From the NCBI GenBank assembly GCA_017447265.1, contig JAFSOA010000011.1, positions 1-51,696 on the forward strand: a stretch of DNA of 51,696 nucleotides, in the 5' to 3' direction. The notes below the pieces were generated by a model that was given only the letters and a program-made list of their open reading frames with translations, made no database searches and was not told the origin of the DNA. The DNA comes from Bacteroidales bacterium (GTDB lineage Bacteria; Bacteroidota; Bacteroidia; Bacteroidales; UBA932). Below, piece by piece: positions 33,171 through 41,659 of the stretch. The stretch's first letter is position 1; each line of letters starts with the position of its first letter. The translations under genes and the position numbers were made by a program.

Positions 33171-34562
33171 ATGAAACGGAGAGTCTTTATCAAGACCTCG
33201 GCGCTGCTGGCAGCGGCGGCCGGGTCGGGCGAGCTGATGAAGGCGGCTGCCATGCCAGCGGCAGATTCAGAATTGGCAGATGCCGATCAGAACCCGGCGG
33301 AGCCGGAGGAGCCGGGCGAAGGCCCGCTCCTCGTGTCGGCGCCGATGCTACAGAATTTTGCCGACACGTCTGTCGGCGTCGCTTTCGCCGTGAGCGCCCT
33401 GGCCAACGGTTATGTCCTGATCGGCCAAAAGCCGGACCTGTCGGACGCCAGGAAGTTCCTCTGCGGGGGCTACCGCGTCACGGACATCGACGACCGGGTC
33501 ATCCGGGTCCGGATTACCGGCCTGAAACCTGCCACACGCTACTACTACCGGATCGGTGCCGACCGGATCCGGTACGACGGCGGCTACCGGATGAAAATCC
33601 TCGGCAACGAAGAAGATTCCCATATCTATCGTTTCACCACGGCTGGCGCGAAGGCGAAAGCCCACTTCTGCGTCATCAACGACACCCACGCCCGCTGGGA
33701 GCCGTTCGGTCGGATCATCGAAAAAGTCGCAGAGCTGGCGCCGGCCTGTGTGATCTGGAACGGCGATGCCAGCAATGTGGAAGAGACCGTCGAAGACCAG
33801 ATCCGCATCTTCCTGAAGCCGGAGATCGAACGGAATGACTATGCCAGCCAGATCCCCTATCTCTTCTCCCCCGGCAACCACGATAGCCGGGGAATGGCCA
33901 ACCGGCATCTCGAACGGGTCTGGATGTTCCGCCAGCCGGAAGAGCGGCTGCCCCGCGACTGGGATCTCGGCCGCAATTTCGCTGTCCGTCTCGGCGACAT
34001 GGCCTTGATCGGCCTTGACACCGCGGAAGACAAACTCGACACCAATCCGATCTTTGCAGGCCTGTTCACGAGCGGGCCGTACCGCGAAGCGCAGACGGAA
34101 TGGCTGCGCGACGCCCTCGCCCGGGAGGAGATCCGCACGGCCCCCTATCTGGTGGCCTTCTGCCACATCCCGCTGTTCGACGACAATCCCCGGCACAATC
34201 CGGGAGACGTGGCGCCGGCCGACAAAGACCCGCAATATAGCGCGGACTTTGCCTATTGGCAGCGCACCTGCGCCCGGCTGTGGACCCCGCTATTGGAAGA
34301 AGCCGGCTGTCAGCTGATCATCACCGCCCACCAGCACCGCTACCGCTACGACGCCCCGACGGCCGACCGCCCCTGGGCCCAGATCGTCGGCGGCGGGCCC
34401 GATCTGGGATTCACCGGTTCCGGAGACAACCGCAAGGAAGACCCCGGCAAGTTCCCCACCGTCGTCGAAGGCCTCGTCCACCGCGGCCACCTGGAAATCC
34501 GCGTCCACAACCTCGTCACCGGCACCATCCAGGACCGCTTCACCTTCCCGCCCCGCCGCTAA
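33171..34562 (+). CDS. Exported purple-acid-phosphatase-like metallophosphoesterase
   Basis: 463 residues. The N-terminus MKRRVFIKTSALLAAAAGSG has the Tat-like twin Arg. A low-complexity Asp/Pro/Glu linker (about 33-52) precedes a fibronectin-III-like domain (about 55-157). The phosphoesterase core has D171-T-H173 (motif I), N197-G-D199, G235-N-H-D238, FCHIPLF (about 343-349) and TAHQHRY (about 384-390, A replacing the usual G). Dinuclear-metal ligands are present, so hydrolysis of phosphomonoesters outside the cytoplasm is expected. The gene is flanked by both 113-bp repeats, as if carried as one cassette. Confidence 0.85.
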   Translation: MKRRVFIKTSALLAAAAGSGELMKAAAMPAADSELADADQNPAEPEEPGEGPLLVSAPMLQNFADTSVGVAFAVSALANGYVLIGQKPDLSDARKFLCGGYRVTDIDDRVIRVRITGLKPATRYYYRIGADRIRYDGGYRMKILGNEEDSHIYRFTTAGAKAKAHFCVINDTHARWEPFGRIIEKVAELAPACVIWNGDASNVEETVEDQIRIFLKPEIERNDYASQIPYLFSPGNHDSRGMANRHLERVWMFRQPEERLPRDWDLGRNFAVRLGDMALIGLDTAEDKLDTNPIFAGLFTSGPYREAQTEWLRDALAREEIRTAPYLVAFCHIPLFDDNPRHNPGDVAPADKDPQYSADFAYWQRTCARLWTPLLEEAGCQLIITAHQHRYRYDAPTADRPWAQIVGGGPDLGFTGSGDNRKEDPGKFPTVVEGLVHRGHLEIRVHNLVTGTIQDRFTFPPRR

Positions 34563-34594
34563 TGCGGCTGTCCGGCCGGCCCTTCCTCTTTTTT

Positions 34595-34707
34595 GCGCTG
34601 CAACGGACACATTTGGCTGTCAGGTAATTACACAAGTTGATCCCCCCGAAAGCCGAGGGGATCAACTTATGTAAGAGCCTGATTTACTAATGCGTACATT
34701 GCAGCGC
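34595..34707. repeat. 113-bp nested inverted repeat B (REP-like)
   Basis: Same length and orientation as repeat A. Outer arms GCGCTGCAA (34595-34603) and TTGCAGCGC (34699-34707): the first and last bases changed together from C-G in A to G-C here. Inner stem GTTGATCCCC (34636-34645) / GGGGATCAAC (34657-34666) extends to 12 bp with AA/TT and continues through TTACA/TGTAA after one mismatch. It stands between the metallophosphoesterase stop and the transposase gene that starts 121 nt further on. Confidence 0.85.
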
Positions 34708-34828
34708 AGGAAGGACTGGCCGGGCGGATGGCGGAAGATGATTTGCAATATTGGCAAACCCTTGCGATCTTTGTCATATAAGGGGCTGCACGACGCGGTC
34801 CTGACAAACAATAAAAGCTGCGAGCGAT

Positions 34829-35746
34829 ATGAGGGGAAGGAATAAACCGATTGTCAGGGCGAACGCCATCCACCACGTCTATCAGAATACCCGAAACGGA
34901 TATCTCATTTTCTATTCCGTCAAAGATTACCTGATTCTTTTTTCTGTCATTTCCGTATTCGCCCGCCGATATGGCGTTCAAATCCTGGGCATCAGCCTGA
35001 TGCCCGATCATATCCATCTTCTGGTGTACGTCAGAGACGTTGATAGTTTCCGGGCCTTCATGCGGGAGTACACAAAAGTATTCACCTACATATGGAACCG
35101 CCATTATCGCCGGACCGGACCTATGTTCAACACACCGTTCGGCTGTGCGCCGAAATTGGCGCACAAAAGAATCCGGTCGGCCATTGCCTATGTCTACAAC
35201 AATCCCGTAGAAGGACGCCTTGCATCCCAGGTAGAAGAAGAACGTTGGAACTTTCTGGCGTATGCCAACAAAAAGTCTCCGTTTTCGGAAAAACTCCGCA
35301 TCGATAGGGCCCGATGGGAACTCCGGAAAGCGTTCAATACCGTAAAGGCTTGCAGAAAGGAGGGAAGATGGCTCGATTATACAGAAATCGACAAGGCCAC
35401 GAAAAACTTGTCACTCCGGGAAATCCAGCAGTTCATCGACTACGTGATCCGGAAATACAACTGTATCGATTATCCCGCCACGACGTCCTACTACGAATCA
35501 TACGGAAAGATGGTGATCGCCCTCAACGCCTATACCGGCAGTGAGTATGACATTGAGGAGGACACTTTCGGCAAAGACTACCGTTGCTACAAAACGATGA
35601 TCCGGGAATTGTGCTTCGCCAAAGGCTACGGCTCGATGGAACGGGTACTGAATCTGCCCGAAGCCGACCGGCGGCGCTTGGGGCAAATGCTGATGCGGGA
35701 AACGGGGGCAAACGAGAAGGAAGTCGCCAAACTTCTCAGACTATGA
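34829..35746 (+). CDS. REP-associated tyrosine transposase (RAYT, Y1_Tnp/IS200-like)
   Basis: 305 residues. The Y1 HUH domain is N-terminal (about 8-140): the metal-binding HUH motif H61-I-H63 in SLMPDHIHLLVYV and the presumed nucleophile Y121 in AYVYNNPVEGRL. Such proteins cut single-stranded REP hairpins. The extra C-terminal half (about 150-305) is helical, with a segment near the end (RRRLGQMLMRETGANEKEVAKLLRL) like a DNA-binding helix-turn-helix. It has no IS ends of its own, typical of domesticated RAYTs. The 113-bp repeats just upstream are the likely substrates. It ends 6 nt before the convergent tyrosine phosphatase gene. Confidence 0.85.
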   Translation: MRGRNKPIVRANAIHHVYQNTRNGYLIFYSVKDYLILFSVISVFARRYGVQILGISLMPDHIHLLVYVRDVDSFRAFMREYTKVFTYIWNRHYRRTGPMFNTPFGCAPKLAHKRIRSAIAYVYNNPVEGRLASQVEEERWNFLAYANKKSPFSEKLRIDRARWELRKAFNTVKACRKEGRWLDYTEIDKATKNLSLREIQQFIDYVIRKYNCIDYPATTSYYESYGKMVIALNAYTGSEYDIEEDTFGKDYRCYKTMIRELCFAKGYGSMERVLNLPEADRRRLGQMLMRETGANEKEVAKLLRL

Positions 35747-35752
35747 GGGCGG

Positions 35753-36214
35753 CTATGAATAGTGCGGCAGCGCTTTCAACAGGGCGCGGCAGCCGAGAAG
35801 GATGTCGTTATAGGCCGTCACGAAATCACGCGTGTACCAGGGATCGGCCACGTTGCGGTGCTCACCGGCATAGTCAAGCAGCAGGTGAATCTTGTCTTCC
35901 GGATCGCCGCCGGCGATACGGCGGATACCGCGGATGTTGTCTTCATCCATGGCAAGGATCAGATCATATTTCTCATAATCAGACGCTTTCATCTGACGGG
36001 CGATCCTTTGTCCGTCAAAGACAACCTTGTTCCTCCGAAGCATGGCGGCGGCCTGCGGATAGATCGGATTGCCCCATTCTTCCTCGCTGACGGCGGCCGA
36101 GGCAATCTCGAATTCATCGGAACATCCGGCCTCGGCGACCAGCTGTTTCATGATGGCTTCGGCCATCGGGCTCCTGCAAATATTGCCGTGGCAAATGAAT
36201 AAAACTTTCTTCAT
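35753..36214 (-). CDS. Low-molecular-weight protein-tyrosine phosphatase
   Basis: 153 residues. The catalytic loop C8-HGNICR14-S matches CX5R(S), with His instead of a small residue at the second position. The general acid is D124 in ADPWYTRDF. Removes phosphate from phosphotyrosine, in bacteria often on capsule-kinase or arginine/tyrosine-phosphorylated targets. No kinase is nearby. The promoter box at complement 36220-36227 is 5 nt before the ATG. The length is normal. Confidence 0.93.
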   Translation of the reverse strand: MKKVLFICHGNICRSPMAEAIMKQLVAEAGCSDEFEIASAAVSEEEWGNPIYPQAAAMLRRNKVVFDGQRIARQMKASDYEKYDLILAMDEDNIRGIRRIAGGDPEDKIHLLLDYAGEHRNVADPWYTRDFVTAYNDILLGCRALLKALPHYS

Positions 36215-36219
36215 GGCAG

Positions 36220-36227
36220 CAAAGATA
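36220..36227 (-). promoter_or_regulatory. -7 promoter box of the tyrosine phosphatase
   Basis: TATCTTTG on the reverse strand, 5 nt before the ATG at 36214. Confidence 0.6.
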
Positions 36228-36266
36228 ACGGAAATCCACTTATTGTTCCAAAGAATTCTTAGGCTG

Positions 36267-37313
36267 CTATTCCGCTATTTTGTGAATAAAACCCGAAAAT
36301 TCTTCTGACCGTGATTCGAGCAGCCCATGCGTGGCGTTTTTCATAACGAACAGTCGCTTGTCAGGTGCATTCACCCGTTGGAAATAATCACTGGCAAGCT
36401 CAAAATTGGTCTGGTAATCCATGTCGCCATCGATATTGTAGAAAGGCATCGCATAATCATATCTGCCGAAAAGGGTCATATTCCTGAAGCCCTCTGAATC
36501 CAGGAAGACCAAATAAGGTTCAAAACTATCATCTGCATGGCCCAGAACTGTCACGAAATCCTTCAATGAATAGTTTGGGTTAAAGAGTGCCGTGAAGAAA
36601 ACGTTGAAGTCGGTCCCGTCTTTCATCATGTCATAACCATAGCGCTCCAGCATCTCCTGCCGATGCTTCAGGGCCTCGAATCCCGCATCCCGGCTGGAAT
36701 ACCACTGCTCGACGATCGCCCTGCCTTCCGGGTCGCCTTCCGACCACGCCAGCGCGGCTTCGTGAAGACGTTTTTCATTTTCATCATAATCGATAAACTG
36801 CCCCGTTCCGATAAAGGCCTCGTAATAGCCGGGGTACGCAAGCGACAGGTTGGCACCGAAATAGGAACCCCAGGAATGTCCAAGCAAGGTGATCTTGTCC
36901 ACCTTCAAATGATCACGCAGGAACTCGGTCATCGCCACTCCGTCCGCCATCATCTTGTCGGCAGTGATGGTCTCCCGTCGTGACTTGTCATAACTCTTGC
37001 CACATCCGCGCTGATCCCAGGTAACCACTGTGTAAACATCACTCCATTTTCTTGTGTAGGCATAGTCAAGCGTGCTGGTCGAACTTCCGGGCCCACCATG
37101 AAGATACAGGAGAACGGGGTTGTCAAGGCTCTTCCCGTAGATATTGATCCACTGTTTTGAACCATTGATATCCACGAAGAGGGATTCATTGATGCCCCCG
37201 TCCGGCGTCCGCCGATTGATGTTCCTTCCGATCCATCTCGAAATAAAGAATGTCACCATCAGAACAGCAAGGATGACACCGACCCATTTCAATATCCGTA
37301 AGAATGTTTTCAT
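36267..37313 (-). CDS. Membrane-anchored alpha/beta hydrolase, proline-iminopeptidase-like
   Basis: 348 residues from the ATG at 37313. One membrane helix (about 9-25), then an alpha/beta hydrolase: oxyanion HGGPG (72-76), DQRGCGKS (100-107), nucleophile S147 in GHSWGS, and the catalytic His in NATHGLLE near residue 330. The HGGPG and DQRG motifs point to the S33 aminopeptidase/prolyl iminopeptidase group; the true substrate is unknown. GC content looks lower than in the neighbouring ComEC gene. The promoter is at complement 37344-37351. Confidence 0.87.
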   Translation of the reverse strand: MKTFLRILKWVGVILAVLMVTFFISRWIGRNINRRTPDGGINESLFVDINGSKQWINIYGKSLDNPVLLYLHGGPGSSTSTLDYAYTRKWSDVYTVVTWDQRGCGKSYDKSRRETITADKMMADGVAMTEFLRDHLKVDKITLLGHSWGSYFGANLSLAYPGYYEAFIGTGQFIDYDENEKRLHEAALAWSEGDPEGRAIVEQWYSSRDAGFEALKHRQEMLERYGYDMMKDGTDFNVFFTALFNPNYSLKDFVTVLGHADDSFEPYLVFLDSEGFRNMTLFGRYDYAMPFYNIDGDMDYQTNFELASDYFQRVNAPDKRLFVMKNATHGLLESRSEEFSGFIHKIAE

Positions 37314-37343
37314 TTCTTTGATGTGAACAAGGCTGCTATCGTA

Positions 37344-37351
37344 CAAAGATA
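37344..37351 (-). promoter_or_regulatory. -7 promoter box of the hydrolase
   Basis: TATCTTTG on the reverse strand, 30 nt before the ATG at 37313. It excludes an upstream in-frame start at 37355. Confidence 0.55.
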
Positions 37352-37380
37352 ACAAAAAGCACGCACAAGGGATGGAATAA

Positions 37381-38442
37381 TCAGAGGGAGGCGATGAGGC
37401 GGATGAGGGTGTTGAGCAGATGGAGGAGCCAGCGGAGGGCCTCGATGATCCAGGAAGAGATGGGGACGAACTTGGGCGACAGGGCGGAGAGGCCGGCAGC
37501 GGCGAAGGTGGCGGCAGCGGTGTAGAGGATCAGGGTGGTCAGGGGGATGGCCAGCAGCGTTGTCAACAGGAAGTAACGCGGAAACGATCCGAAATAGAGC
37601 CAGGCAAGGACGCCGCAGGTGGCCTGGCAGCAGAGGCTGACGCAGAGCAGCTCCCACACGCGGCGCAAAAGACGCGAACGCGTCTGCAGGAGGCCGGAGA
37701 GCCGGGGATGCAGCAGCAGGATGGACAAAACGGCCGTGTAGGAGAGTTGGAAACCGATGTCCCGGGGCGAATCGGGACGGAAGAGCATGAGGAGCAAGGC
37801 GCTGCCGGCCAGCGCAGAAAGCGCGTCACGGTCGCCCGACAAAAGACCCGATACTTCATAGAACGTGATCATCAGCACGGCGCGGGAGATCGACGCGCTC
37901 AGACCCGTGATGACAGCATAGGTCCATAGAAAGCCGAGGATGCACAGACTGCGCAGCACCCGGGCCGGCCGGCCACCGCCCAACGGCCGCAACAGCCAGC
38001 CCAACAAGGCATAGACCAGTCCGACATGCAGCCCGCTCAACGCCAGCAGATGCATGGCTCCGCTCTCGCGATAAGCGGCACGAAGATCACGGTCCAGCCC
38101 GCTCTTGTCGCCGATCGACAGCGCCTGCAGCACGGACAATTCGTCGCCGGCCGGCAGGAGGCGGCCCAGCCAGCGCGAAAAGGACGCTTTGCAACCGGAT
38201 GCCCAGACCGCGAGCGAAGAAGGCCCGGGCACGGGCGGCATCCGCCCCAGTTGCACCGCCGCCGCACCCAGCATCAGCAGGCAAACCAGCAGCCAGCCCT
38301 TGCGGGGCCGCCAGGCCGTAACGAGGGCAAACAGCAGCGACAGAGAAAGATAGACGATGGGCGGAAGCGCCAGCAGATCTCCCGACACATTGCCGGCCAG
38401 AACGGCCAGCGCGCACAGCACAATTTCCCTACCTTGCCGCAT
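37381..38442 (-). CDS. ComEC/Rec2-family competence channel, short form
   Basis: 353 residues, almost entirely hydrophobic. The core competence domain is clear: AYRESGAMHLLALSGLHVGLVYALLGWLL (about 134-162), GLSASISRAVLMI and DIGFQLSYTAVLSILLLHPRLSG. Missing are the full N-terminal OB (DUF4131) region and the C-terminal metallo-beta-lactamase domain; usual ComEC proteins are 600-800 residues. It would be the membrane channel for single-stranded DNA uptake. The start at 38442 has a TACCTTG -7-like box about 20 nt upstream. It is divergent from ackA. Confidence 0.82.
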   Translation of the reverse strand: MRQGREIVLCALAVLAGNVSGDLLALPPIVYLSLSLLFALVTAWRPRKGWLLVCLLMLGAAAVQLGRMPPVPGPSSLAVWASGCKASFSRWLGRLLPAGDELSVLQALSIGDKSGLDRDLRAAYRESGAMHLLALSGLHVGLVYALLGWLLRPLGGGRPARVLRSLCILGFLWTYAVITGLSASISRAVLMITFYEVSGLLSGDRDALSALAGSALLLMLFRPDSPRDIGFQLSYTAVLSILLLHPRLSGLLQTRSRLLRRVWELLCVSLCCQATCGVLAWLYFGSFPRYFLLTTLLAIPLTTLILYTAAATFAAAGLSALSPKFVPISSWIIEALRWLLHLLNTLIRLIASL

Positions 38443-38478
38443 CCTTTCAAATTTTCAGCAAGGTACGATATTTTTTCA

Positions 38479-38486
38479 TAACTTTG
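38479..38486 (+). promoter_or_regulatory. -7 promoter box of the ackA-ptb-buk operon
   Basis: TAACTTTG, 30 nt before the ATG at 38517. It is the only clear promoter for the following three genes. Confidence 0.6.
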
Positions 38487-38516
38487 TATGATTGACAAAT
38501 TCAAAAAACAAATAAT

Positions 38517-39671
38517 ATGATTATCCTTGTCCTGAACTGCGGAAGCTCCTCGCTGAAATATCAGCTGCTCGACATGCGGAGCGCCGAAGATTTCACCCTC
38601 ATGAAAAAGGGCCTTGTCGAACGCATCGGTGAAGCCGAAGTCCCCGACCATGCCGCCGGTATCAAACTTGTGCTCGACGCACTGGTCAGCCCGGAAGAAG
38701 GCGTCATCGAATCGCTCGACCGCATTGATGCCGTCGGCCACCGCGTGGCCCACGGCGGCGAATTCTTCGACCGGAGCGTCCGCGTGACCCCCGACGTGAT
38801 GGACAAGATCGGCCGCTGCTGCGAGCTGGCACCGCTCCACAATCCCGCCAACCTGATGGGTATCCAGGCCGTCGAGAAACTGATGCCCGGAAAGCCGCAG
38901 GTCGCCGTGTTCGACACCTCGTTCCATCAGACCATGCCGGACTACGCCTACATGTACGCCCTTCCCTACCGCTTCTATGAGCAATACCGCCTGCGCCGCT
39001 ACGGCTTCCATGGCACCAGCCACAAGTTCGTGGCCCAGAAGGCCTGCAAATTCGTAGACATGGACATCAGGAAGAGCCGCATCATCACCTGCCACCTGGG
39101 CAACGGCAGCTCCATCACCGCCATCAAGAACGGCGAGAGCATCGACACCTCGATGGGCTTCACCCCGGTCGAAGGCGTGGTGATGGGTACCCGCGTGGGC
39201 AACCTCGACGTCGGCGCCGTCACCTTCATCCAGGAGAAAGAAAACCTCGATTTCGCCCAGGTCAACGCTCTGCTCAACAAGAAGAGCGGCCTGCTGGGCA
39301 TTTCCGGCGTATCGGCCGACAATCGCGACATCGAAGCCGCCGCCAAGACCGGAAACGAACGCGCTATCCTCGCCCGCAAAATGCTGGCATACAGCATCAA
39401 GAAATACGTAGGCGCCTATGCCGCCGTCCTCGGCGGCGTCGACCTGATCGTCTTCACGGGCGGTATCGGCGAGAACGCCTGGCCGGTCCGCGAGCAGGTG
39501 TGCGAAGGCCTCGAATTCCTCGGCGTGGACTTTGACGCCCAGGCCAACGCCGTCCGCGGAAAGGACGTCGTCATCACCCGTCCCGGTTCGAAAGTCAAGG
39601 TCGTGGCCGTCACCACCAACGAAGAGCTGGTGATCGCCACCGATACCATGAATATTGTGAATAATGTATAA
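38517..39671 (+). CDS. ackA: Acetate kinase
   Basis: 384 residues. Interconverts acetyl phosphate plus ADP and acetate plus ATP in the cytoplasm. The ASKHA signatures are NCGSSSLKYQLL (about 7-18), GHRVAHGGEFF, DTSFHQTMP, RRYGFHGTSHKFV, HLGNGSSITAIKNG, and FTGGIGENAWPVRE near 310-325. The length is slightly under the usual 400, with a shorter N-terminal region. It is the first of three kinase/phosphotransacylase genes; phosphotransacetylase (pta) is not in the window, so ptb could be its upstream partner. Confidence 0.94.
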   Translation: MIILVLNCGSSSLKYQLLDMRSAEDFTLMKKGLVERIGEAEVPDHAAGIKLVLDALVSPEEGVIESLDRIDAVGHRVAHGGEFFDRSVRVTPDVMDKIGRCCELAPLHNPANLMGIQAVEKLMPGKPQVAVFDTSFHQTMPDYAYMYALPYRFYEQYRLRRYGFHGTSHKFVAQKACKFVDMDIRKSRIITCHLGNGSSITAIKNGESIDTSMGFTPVEGVVMGTRVGNLDVGAVTFIQEKENLDFAQVNALLNKKSGLLGISGVSADNRDIEAAAKTGNERAILARKMLAYSIKKYVGAYAAVLGGVDLIVFTGGIGENAWPVREQVCEGLEFLGVDFDAQANAVRGKDVVITRPGSKVKVVAVTTNEELVIATDTMNIVNNV

Positions 39672-39683
39672 TTTGATACAACA

Positions 39684-40589
39684 ATGATTACCAACTTCAA
39701 CGAACTCTTTGAAACACTCCGTTCGCGGAGCAGGAAACGCATGGTAGCCGCCTGGGGCGTGGACGAACACACCATCACCGCCGCCTCCATGGCCATCGAG
39801 AAAGGCATTGTCGATGTCACCCTCGTGGGCGACAAGGACAAGATTGTCGAGGTCTGTAAGAACGAGCACATCGACCCGTCCATCTTCACCATCATCGACA
39901 ACAAGGACGAACTCAAATCGATCGCCCAGGCCGTGGGCATGGTCCGCGACGGCGAAGGCGACATCCTGATGAAGGGTCTCTGCAGCACCGACAAATACAT
40001 GCGCGGCATCCTCAACAAGGAGCGTGGCCTCCTGCCTCCGAAGGCCGTCCTGAGCCATGTGGCCGTGATTGAAAACCCGAACTATCACAAGCTCCTGATC
40101 GTGAGCGATATGGCCGTCATTCCGCTGCCGGACTTCAAACAGAAGATCGCCATCTGCAAGTACCTGGCTTCCACCGCCCGCGCGCTGGGCATCGAACGTC
40201 CGAAAGTGGCCGCCATCGCCGCCACCGAGCAGATGCTCGACGGCATGCCCGCCTGCGTGGAAGCAGCCCTGCTCGCCAAGATGTCCGACCGCGGCCAGAT
40301 TGCCGGCTGCGTCGTCGACGGCCCGCTTGCCGTAGACGTGGCCATCGATCCCGAATCGGTCGCCATCAAGAAAGTCAAGAGCGAAGTGGCCGGTGACGCC
40401 GACTGCCTCCTCTTCCCGAACATCGAGAGTGCCAACGTGTTCTACAAGGTCAACTCCAAGCTCTGCAAGGACGTGCGCCAGGCCGCCATCATGGCCGGTG
40501 GCATGGCCCCCTGCGTGCTTTCGAGCCGCGCCGACAGCATCGACACCAAACTGAATTCCATCGCCCTGGCCGCCTTGTCTGCCAAATAA
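39684..40589 (+). CDS. ptb: Phosphate butyryltransferase (phosphotransacylase)
   Basis: 301 residues of the phosphate acetyl/butyryl transferase family. Converts butyryl-CoA (or acetyl-CoA) plus phosphate to the acyl phosphate. The pattern VAAWGVDEHTITAASMAIEKGIVDVTLVGD, then GEGDILMKGLCSTDKYMRGILNKERGLLP, then DGPLAVDVAIDPESVAIKK is typical of Ptb rather than the longer Pta. It is followed by a butyrate kinase 9 nt downstream, which fixes the assignment. The gap to ackA is 12 nt. Confidence 0.92.
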   Translation: MITNFNELFETLRSRSRKRMVAAWGVDEHTITAASMAIEKGIVDVTLVGDKDKIVEVCKNEHIDPSIFTIIDNKDELKSIAQAVGMVRDGEGDILMKGLCSTDKYMRGILNKERGLLPPKAVLSHVAVIENPNYHKLLIVSDMAVIPLPDFKQKIAICKYLASTARALGIERPKVAAIAATEQMLDGMPACVEAALLAKMSDRGQIAGCVVDGPLAVDVAIDPESVAIKKVKSEVAGDADCLLFPNIESANVFYKVNSKLCKDVRQAAIMAGGMAPCVLSSRADSIDTKLNSIALAALSAK

Positions 40590-40598
40590 GCTGAGACC

Positions 40599-41657
40599 AT
40601 GAAAATCCTAGCCATCAATCCCGGCTCCACTTCGACCAAGATCGCGGTGTTCGAAGACTACGAGCAGGTATTCACCAAGACCCTCCGCCACTCCGCCGAG
40701 GAAATCGGGAAATACCCCAACGTCGTCTCGCAGTTCGAGTTCCGGAAGAGAATGATCGTCGACGCGCTGAACGAGAATGACGTCGTGCTGAACGAGATCT
40801 CAGCCATCGTAGGCCGCGGCGGCCTGCTGCGCCCCATTCCTTCCGGCGTATACGAGGTCAATGACCGCATGCTGGCCGACCTGCGTTCCGGCGATTACGG
40901 AGAGCACGCCAGCAACCTGGGCGGCATCCTGGCCCACGCCATCGCCAAGGAGATCGGCTGCCGTGCCTTCATCACCGATCCGGTGGTGGTCGACGAGCTC
41001 TGCGACCTGGCCCGCGTGGCCGGCCATCCGCTCTTCAAGCGCATCTCCATCTTCCACGCGCTCAACCAGAAAGCCATCGCCAAGACGTATGCGGCCCAGC
41101 AGGGCGTGAAGTACGAAGATCTGAACCTCATCGTGGTCCATCTGGGCGGCGGCACCTCGGTCAGCGCGCACTGCAAGGGCAGCGTGATCGACACCAACAA
41201 CGCCCTCAACGGCGACGGTCCGTTCAGTCCCGAGCGCTCCGGCGGCCTGCCGGCCCAGCAGTTGGCCGACATCTGCTTCAGCGGCAAATATACCCCGCAG
41301 GAAGTCAAGAAGATGATCAACGGCCGAGGTGGCACGGTGGCCCATCTGGGTACCAACGACTTCATGGAAATCGAGCGCAAGATGGTCGACGATCCGCACT
41401 TCAAGCTCATCGCCGACGCCTACCTCTATAACATTGCCAAGGAAATCGGCGCCATGGCCTGCGTCCTCAAGGGCAAGGTCGACGCCATCCTCGTGACCGG
41501 CGGCATCGCCTACGGCAAGGGCATGATGGCCGACCTGGCCGGCTATGTGGAGTGGATCGCCCCGATGAAAGTCTATCCGGGCGAAGATGAGATGGGCGCT
41601 CTTGCGCACAACGGCCTCAGCGTCATGCAGGGCCGCGAAGTCGCAAAAGTATACTGA
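40599..41657 (+). CDS. buk: Butyrate kinase
   Basis: 352 residues of the acetokinase superfamily, Buk branch. Makes butyrate and ATP from butyryl phosphate. Motifs: INPGSTSTKIAVFED (about 5-19), RGGLLRPIPSGVYEVND, SIFHALNQKAIAKTYA, VHLGGGTSVSAHCKGSVIDTNNALNGDGPFSPERSGGLP, and VTGGIAYGKGM near the C-terminus. With ptb it gives the phosphorylating butyrate route; isobutyrate or other branched acids are also possible substrates. It is the last of the three fermentation genes; the next gene starts 2 nt after the stop. Confidence 0.94.
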   Translation: MKILAINPGSTSTKIAVFEDYEQVFTKTLRHSAEEIGKYPNVVSQFEFRKRMIVDALNENDVVLNEISAIVGRGGLLRPIPSGVYEVNDRMLADLRSGDYGEHASNLGGILAHAIAKEIGCRAFITDPVVVDELCDLARVAGHPLFKRISIFHALNQKAIAKTYAAQQGVKYEDLNLIVVHLGGGTSVSAHCKGSVIDTNNALNGDGPFSPERSGGLPAQQLADICFSGKYTPQEVKKMINGRGGTVAHLGTNDFMEIERKMVDDPHFKLIADAYLYNIAKEIGAMACVLKGKVDAILVTGGIAYGKGMMADLAGYVEWIAPMKVYPGEDEMGALAHNGLSVMQGREVAKVY

Positions 41658-41659
41658 CA

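Noticed and set aside
38274-40088. A 604-codon reverse-strand frame
   Set aside because: It is antisense to acetate kinase and phosphate butyryltransferase, and its composition (Val/Asp/His-rich) is that of a shadow.
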